The notes below the pieces were generated by a model, which searched no databases, was not told where the DNA came from, and saw nothing but the letters and a program-made list of their open reading frames with translations. A stretch of DNA of 64,000 nt from assembly GCF_033807575.1 (NCBI RefSeq), contig NC_084704.1:25893968-25957967 (forward strand), given 5' to 3'. The stretch comes from Cydia pomonella (taxonomy: Eukaryota > Arthropoda > Insecta > Lepidoptera > Tortricidae). A program made the position numbers and the translations under genes. How positions within the stretch are numbered: the first letter of the stretch is position 1; every line of letters starts with the position of its first letter. Positions 59,101-64,000 of the stretch are shown piece after piece.

Positions 59101-59491
59101 TATGCATATTCAGTCTATGTTATTTAAGTGAGCTTTATGTACATGTTGAGTTCTGTGTTAAATGTAATTAAAAAATATCCTTATATAAAATTGTGTTAAT
59201 GCAAAACATAGTTATTTACTATCCAATATAGGTAATGACCTTGTTCCTGTGATGATGGAACAACTACTGGAAAAAATGTTTATACCTTTCTTTCGCTTAA
59301 TAAATATTAGCTGTGTCACACTAGAATTGTGTGTTGGCTTCAACATATAATTTACCTTATCTTCCTGTTTGTTCCACGCAGATGCGACCAAAAACACTTG
59401 GGCCGGGGTGAGCCTGTTCCTCCAGAACGCATTCATTTTCGCTGGTTCGCTGGTCTTCAAGTTCGGCCGCGCCGAGGACCTGTGGGGCTAA
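56017..59491 (+). CDS. TMEM50A: TMEM50A-like four-pass membrane protein, 4 exons, 157 residues
   Basis: A small conserved eukaryotic membrane protein (also called SMP1), thought to sit in endomembranes; its molecular role is not well known. The spliced length of 157 matches the animal family. The N-terminus is MNCFENVTVPNCVWFEGGER. Four hydrophobic segments follow: about 24-46 (FASMAAGFLFFTGWWFIID), 58-76 (HVCGVMATISLIMINSV), 94-118 (LWLFMGFVVGFASLIAACWI) and 127-148 (WAGVSLFLQNAFIFAGSLVF). The C-terminus is KFGRAEDLWG. Signature pieces are TGWWFIIDSA.YP and GG.MGPRGARLWLF. All three junctions keep phase with GT-AG ends. A poly(A) signal aataaa lies at 59673. TMEM50B is the alternative paralogue name in vertebrates; insects have one gene. 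Confidence 0.95.
56693..56868 (+). repeat. SINE in TMEM50A intron 1
   Basis: attcagcctatattcgtccc, actgctgggcacaggcatcc and gtttcctcaggatattttct are the body of a common moth SINE. It lies 65 bp upstream of exon 2. Confidence 0.75.
56933..57064 (+). CDS. TMEM50A: TMEM50A exon 2
   Basis: 44 codons, FFTGWWFIIDSASKYPSDLP to SNAQ, acceptor ttttctttag, donor gtaaat. Confidence 0.95.
57065..58089. other. TMEM50A intron 2
   Basis: About 1 kb, AT-rich. A short tandem ttgctagtagttgctagtgg lies near 57990. No element identified. Confidence 0.4.
58090..58225 (+). CDS. TMEM50A: TMEM50A exon 3
   Basis: Encodes VRGETYTGGCMGPRGARLWL through WILFANYVNT plus one base. Acceptor aatattgcag, donor gtaaac. Confidence 0.95.
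58377..58948 (-). mobile_element. hAT deletion derivative with 8-bp target duplication
   Basis: Ends cagagctgg and cccagctatg (complement catagctggg) lie between direct repeats taaatttc (58369-58376, 58949-58956). Multiple aagttaac/gttaacgg motifs crowd both subterminal regions. It keeps a piece of transposase on the minus strand. In TMEM50A intron 3. Confidence 0.88.
58641..58784 (-). pseudogene. hAT transposase C-terminal dimerisation-domain relic
   Basis: Minus frame PSSAAVERLFSAGKDILSPK, RASLSGDNFNILMFIKGNVH followed by LMADASK and TGA. This is the hAT C-terminal motif (VERLFS.AG...S.KR..L). Nothing of the catalytic part remains. Confidence 0.85.
59382..59491 (+). CDS. TMEM50A: TMEM50A exon 4
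   Basis: Encodes DATKNTWAGVSLFLQNAFIF through GRAEDLWG and TAA. Acceptor tttgttccacgcag. Confidence 0.95.
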
Positions 59492-59672
59492 ACCTAGCAA
59501 GTAAACCCTTGATATATCAAGTCCGCTAATAAGTATGTGTGCCTTTAGAAAACGAATACCATACAATGGGGTGACCGCAATGACTTTGTGTCAGCTTCCA
59601 AAGATATGTAAAAATACTATTATAATACCAACTCTTTTGTAGCCCAGATTAATATTTGTAACGATTTCTATA

Positions 59673-59678
59673 AATAAA
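59673..59678 (+). terminator. Poly(A) signal of TMEM50A
   Basis: AATAAA 182 bp after the stop codon, in tataaataaatc. Confidence 0.6.
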
Positions 59679-61564
59679 TCATCTCAACATCATCTATGTT
59701 ACTTTAGCAATTACCGGCGATGCGCTCGTGTCACCTCTGGAGTGGCATGTGTCATATTGTGTCATTCCCTTTGCTATGGCGACCTTTCCATCAGGCGGGT
59801 ATCCATTTTACGACTGTCGTTAAAAAAATATGAAAGGATCAAGCTAAGGGACTAAATGTATCTAAAACTTGTTAAAACTCTGTCATAATCTTTCCTCAAG
59901 TCACCCTATTCTATGCTTCAAAGTTATGGTCATGTTGGCTTCTAATTGGCATTTACTAAAAGCGAATTGCCTGAGGGCACATAAATCTACAAGTCTTGAT
60001 TATTAGATAATTAAATGTTGTGTTTTTATATACAGTCTGATTTGACAGACCCTGTAGTAATCTCTTGCATTTACTGCTAACTAAACAAAAAAGGTTACAA
60101 ACTATATAAATATAGCAATCAAATTATTATTCGTGTTAATAATATTAAAAACTGTACTACTTTTAAAAATCTGATATAGTTGTGTTTAAGTATTAATTGG
60201 TTACCAATGGATGTTAAAATCGCCAAACATGTTTCTAGTCGAACCAAACTCATGTGAGTAAGATTCAAGATACTTTCATAGTGGATACATTTGTAATTAT
60301 TCGGTTTTAACATGTTTAAATAACTTTTGTGACTAGTTAATAATGTAATATAATAAGCCCATCAGTCCTGACCTGATATGATAATTAGGTACTTACAAGA
60401 TTTCTTCACATTCTGCTTAAAACTATTATGTTTTAAATAGGAAAAACATCTTGTTTATCATTATCAAGCCAAGGCTGTACGTAAGGTAGTTATAGTGAAA
60501 TGTATACGTATGAAGCAAAGAGTTATTTATGGATTGACTTCAGCCGTGGAACCGATGATTTTATGTTCTTAACTCTTTATTAGGAAAAAATATTTTCTTG
60601 AAACAGTCAACATGATTAATAACTAATAATCTAAAAAACATAAGTAGGTACCTACTTTTCTCAGTTTGCAAAATTGAAATCCAAATACCGAAGATCTTTC
60701 CTATTTTGTTCTAAAATAAACTCCTAGAGAGTCTAAAGTAATTAGGTCTATGTTATGATATGATCTAATGCGGATTCGAAATGTTTGTTAAGCTTGTTAA
60801 TTCGTTGTTTCTCCGACTGTAAGGAGTGGTTCGGTAAAAAGTGGCAGTGAATTATCTAGTATATTTTTTTATTCTTTACTAATTATGAAGCAGATATTTT
60901 TTTTCAGTAATCTGAAGAAAACATACTATATAATAACAATAAAATCATATTGAGAAATATCAGAATATTCGAGTTTTCTCATTTTTATTGCAATGTACTT
61001 CGTAACTTTTTGTACAACACAATTTGACAATCTTCACCTGCCGTTTTCCACAATGCCACAGTTGAATTTCAATTTTCACAACTAGCTGTATGCTTTTAGG
61101 AATATCATCTTACGAGTAAATTATACCAATAAACTGGAGTTCATCTTCGGTAGTCAGGAAGTCTCTCCAATATAACCTCTGACAGAGGTTTTTCTATGGG
61201 AGACAAATTTCTGTAAAAATCGCAAATACACAAAAATGGAAATTCCATGTAACTACCTCAAAGTGAATTCAAATCAAAGAAGTGCAATATTGAAAATAAG
61301 ACAATTTAATAATGTATTAAGTAGCTTATCAAACTTAAAAAAAAAATTATGTTTATGGAAAACACCTCATAAATTCTCTCAAAAAGTTCAAAAGGTCTTA
61401 GGAGACATGTAATATAAAAGGCGAACATTTCAATTCGCCCTTTTATTTTAAATACGATTGTATTTAATTGTATAAAATAGTATGTACGGATTACTAAATA
61501 AATGCGCTACTTAAAAATTATCACTAAATTAAATGAATAATCCACATAATGTGCTGCTTGCTGC
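59679..61564. other. Intergenic DNA
   Basis: AT-rich. No exon or repeat that I recognise. Confidence 0.4.
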
Positions 61565-61664
61565 TACTTTTTAGGGTTCCGTAGCCAAATGGCAAAAAAC
61601 GGAACCCTTATAGATTCGTCATGTCCGTCTGTCTGTCCGATTATGTCACAGCCACTTTTTTTCG
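61565..61664 (+). repeat. 5' fragment of the gggttccgta element
   Basis: ctttttagggttccgtagcc..cggaacccttatagattcgt..tgtcacagccactttttt, then homology stops. Confidence 0.8.
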
Positions 61665-63300
61665 GGACCACTCCTTATAGACCACGAAGATTAAAGACAT
61701 ACTATCTACATATTATTCCATGTAATAAAAACTTAATCGGAAGTTGCAAGCTAATGTTGGATCTTTTGTCTGCATAGTAATTCTATTGAAATTAGGTTAG
61801 GCATGAAGGTATCTTGAATGGAAGTAGCTGTCAAGTAACTTTCAAGAGACTCGTCCAAAAAGCAGTCCCTGCGTTAGCGTGACGTCATTCCAGGTCATAT
61901 TTTGGCATTGGGTGGTGGTCGCAACGTACACGATTACTCCATGTAAAATCCATCCATGGCACCGATATGTATGTATTGTATACAGCCGCAGAGTGACTTA
62001 ATTTATGAGGGCTAACGCCCTGGTATAATGGTATTTTTAACTGACTTCCTTTTATTTATGGAATCCGCGGACCACATTAATCCTACTAGGGCCGACCTAA
62101 GTACTTGAGTGCAAAATGTTCTATCTTCTGTCTTGTTTCTGACCCATTCGTTATTATTTACTTTTGCATCAAACAAAAGAAAATGAAAAATAGGTACCAT
62201 CTTATGTTATTTTCTTTGTTATTAGTATACAGTAGGTACCTATGAAAAGAAAAACACATCTAACAGAAAGAAAACTCCATCCCGTTACAGTTTTTAGTAC
62301 ACAAAAAAAAATGAAAATAGAAAATAATGTTGAAACCCTGATAGCAACACAGATGTTTACTTTTAGCTAAAAGGTATAGGTACCTACTGAACTTCTAGCC
62401 GTTGAACGTATTTACTGTTCACTGTCAGGTTTTTGTTAAAATTTAAATATTTTATGTTAAATATACATGTTAGATATAAGAACTCATCTGTGAGTGAATC
62501 TATTTTATTATTACATTAATAAAATTGTCTCATTAACTAAAATGGCTCATTTTCATAACATTATCAATTAATTATCATAACATTAGGTACCTATACTCTA
62601 TAAAAGGTTTTCCATTCCTTTCTACCTAACTGTTTTGATTTGAATCTTTGTCAGACAAGTTAAATTGCTTTAGTCTTGTTTTATAAGGAGACCAAACAAA
62701 CAACATTTCAAAGCTCGGACGAAGTTGTATCCCTCTTGCAAATATTGATACTGATACCCGTGCAAGTGAAAAAATCTGAAATTGAAACCCTCGCAACGCT
62801 TTCAACCAGAGTCGGACGCATTGCATGCTATTTGCAATGACAAAGTGTGGCCATGTCAATATCAATTTTCTATGGAAAAATTATGTTTGTAATGACCCTC
62901 CCATGTCATCATTAATGTAAAAATTCTACGAAAAGATGACTTTTAATGGCACTTTGTTATATTTAAGTCAGTGCGTAACTGCGTAGTTAGCTTACTTACA
63001 CGGTCTACAAACTTTGCTAACAAGTGAAACATACAATTTTTCGCCACACTAACGCGAGGAAAATACTAGCTGTAAAACATTACAAATCGCATCCAAATGA
63101 ATGCTATATTGAATATTTATCATTCAAAATCATCATTTACAACTCAAATTTTTAAGGAAACCCCCAGAGCCTTTTCTATAGGTAGTCAATTTAGTATTTT
63201 TTTGCATTAGAAAGAAGGTAAGCGATTTTGACGTGTCATTTTATTGAAAAACATTTCTAAAAAATAAGTCACTGCAATTATACCTACGATCTAGGGGATA
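61665..63300. other. Intergenic DNA
   Basis: No supported gene. Short frames at 62012-62200 and 62626-62865 (minus) lack protein-like features. Confidence 0.4.
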
Positions 63301-63304
63301 AGTT

Positions 63305-63380
63305 CGCCTTTGTACACATTTACTATATTCTTTCTGTGTTATGTACTTGTTTTGTGCAATAAAGTGTTTACTTACTAAAG
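63305..63380 (+). repeat. LINE 3' tail
   Basis: gttatgtacttgttttgtgc, aataaagtgtttacttacta resembles the 3' ends of moth non-LTR elements, like 38430-38503. Confidence 0.45.
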
Positions 63381-63656
63381 CCGGACCAGGAATATATGAT
63401 CATGCGCCATGTTGCGGAATTTCATTGGAACTAATTTCTTACACTGGCAATAATTTTAATGATAGGTTGTCACCGTTGCCGGCGTTGTCAGTGTCATTGT
63501 GGCTGTTTACTTGAATAATACTTAAGTGACCGTAATAAGTTTCAACTAGCCGTGTCTTATCCAACCTCGACATTGGCAGAATCATCAACACCTTGATGGA
63601 GCCATAACACGAAAAATTGATTGATTAATACTTAAGTGTTGAATATTAAATAATAA

Positions 63657-63805
63657 ATGACAAAAATGCCCCAAACTATACATAATCAAGATCGAAACAT
63701 TGTAAATGATGTAAATAATAAACTGCTGGAAAATAACCTTACGGGAAATTATAATATTTCGCTACGAAAAATTTCCAAATTAACATCAGAGTGCAAAGCT
63801 GACAG
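63657..63805 (+). CDS. Possible first coding exon of an unidentified gene
   Basis: An ATG opens 49 codons (MTKMPQTIHNQDRNIVNDVN..ISLRKISKLTSECKAD) plus two bases, ending at a fair donor, cag/gtaaac. The composition is polar and lysine/asparagine-rich, plausible for a cytoplasmic or nuclear protein. The next exon would be outside the window, so nothing confirms it. I do not recognise the protein. Confidence 0.3.
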
Positions 63806-63881
63806 GTAAACAAACCAAAATGTTCACTATAGTCTGGTTATTACGACTTGGTTATTGTAGTATTGTGTTATACAATTGCGG

Positions 63882-63980
63882 GCAGCCGGACTGAGTTGGA
63901 GGGACGCGGAGCGCGCGGAACAGGACAGGAGCGCATGTCAACGTCTCACAAAGGCCCTCTGGACCAATTGGGTACCATAG
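63882..63980 (+). mobile_element. C-terminal scrap of a non-LTR retrotransposon
   Basis: Plus frame AAGLSWRDAERAEQDRSACQ, RLTKALWTNWVP and TAG fits the 'GR.W.DAER.AQDR..W..L..AL' tail common in moth LINEs. Sharp GC rise relative to its surroundings. Confidence 0.45.
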
Positions 63981-64000
63981 GACGACAACATGTTATACAA

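Overview
The window is nuclear DNA of a lepidopteran (moth or butterfly). It is AT-rich, with intron-split genes, canonical GT-AG splicing and moth-type repeats. These include Lepidoptera-type SINEs, the abundant gggttccgta/tacggaaccc element, palindromic MITEs and short TTAGG-type telomeric stretches. The protein content also fits: a chitin-degrading hexosaminidase of the Ostrinia OfHex1 type and a small chorion-like secreted protein.

Three host genes can be assembled, all on the + strand. (1) Positions 10529-45969: a 15-exon GH20 chitooligosaccharidolytic beta-N-acetylglucosaminidase (Hex1/NAG1 type). It encodes 592 residues, with signal peptide, catalytic Asp-Glu pair and chitin-clamp tryptophans all present. 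A 10.3 kb first coding intron splits the signal peptide. (2) Positions 50573-52259: a two-exon, 78-residue secreted protein resembling the chorion superfamily. (3) Positions 56017-59491: a four-exon, 157-residue TMEM50A-type four-pass membrane protein. A possible first coding exon of a fourth gene lies near the right edge (63657-63805).

The rest is mostly transposable elements, many inside introns. Upstream of Hex1 (7.6-10.4 kb) is a broken reverse-transcriptase element with a YLDDG motif. Two 3'-end scraps of the same family lie at 11.6 and 47.5 kb. Hex1 intron 1 carries a non-LTR fragment and a complete BEL/Pao LTR retrotransposon (12665-19209) in antisense. The latter has two LTRs identical by eye, a 5-bp target duplication and an unbroken 1981-codon gag-pol frame. 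Intron 2 holds a 1.49 kb hAT-like element with a perfect 8-bp target duplication. Intron 3 holds three head-to-tail copies of the gggttccgta element with internal ~285-bp subrepeats; an inverted counterpart lies at 54.3-55.8 kb. Intron 10 holds three decayed copies of part of exon 10, plus a dead maT/mariner-like element that is itself interrupted. Intron 14 holds a 4.67 kb long-terminal-inverted-repeat element enclosing an intact, intron-containing DD36E Tc1-type transposase and related MITEs. TMEM50A intron 3 contains a hAT deletion derivative with a recognisable dimerisation-domain relic.

The first 6 kb and most of 59.7-63.6 kb show no gene I can support. I found no rRNA, CRISPR array or bacterial-type operon. 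Exon boundaries were set by hand from phase, splice consensus and family similarity. They are strong for Hex1 and TMEM50A and reasonable for the others.
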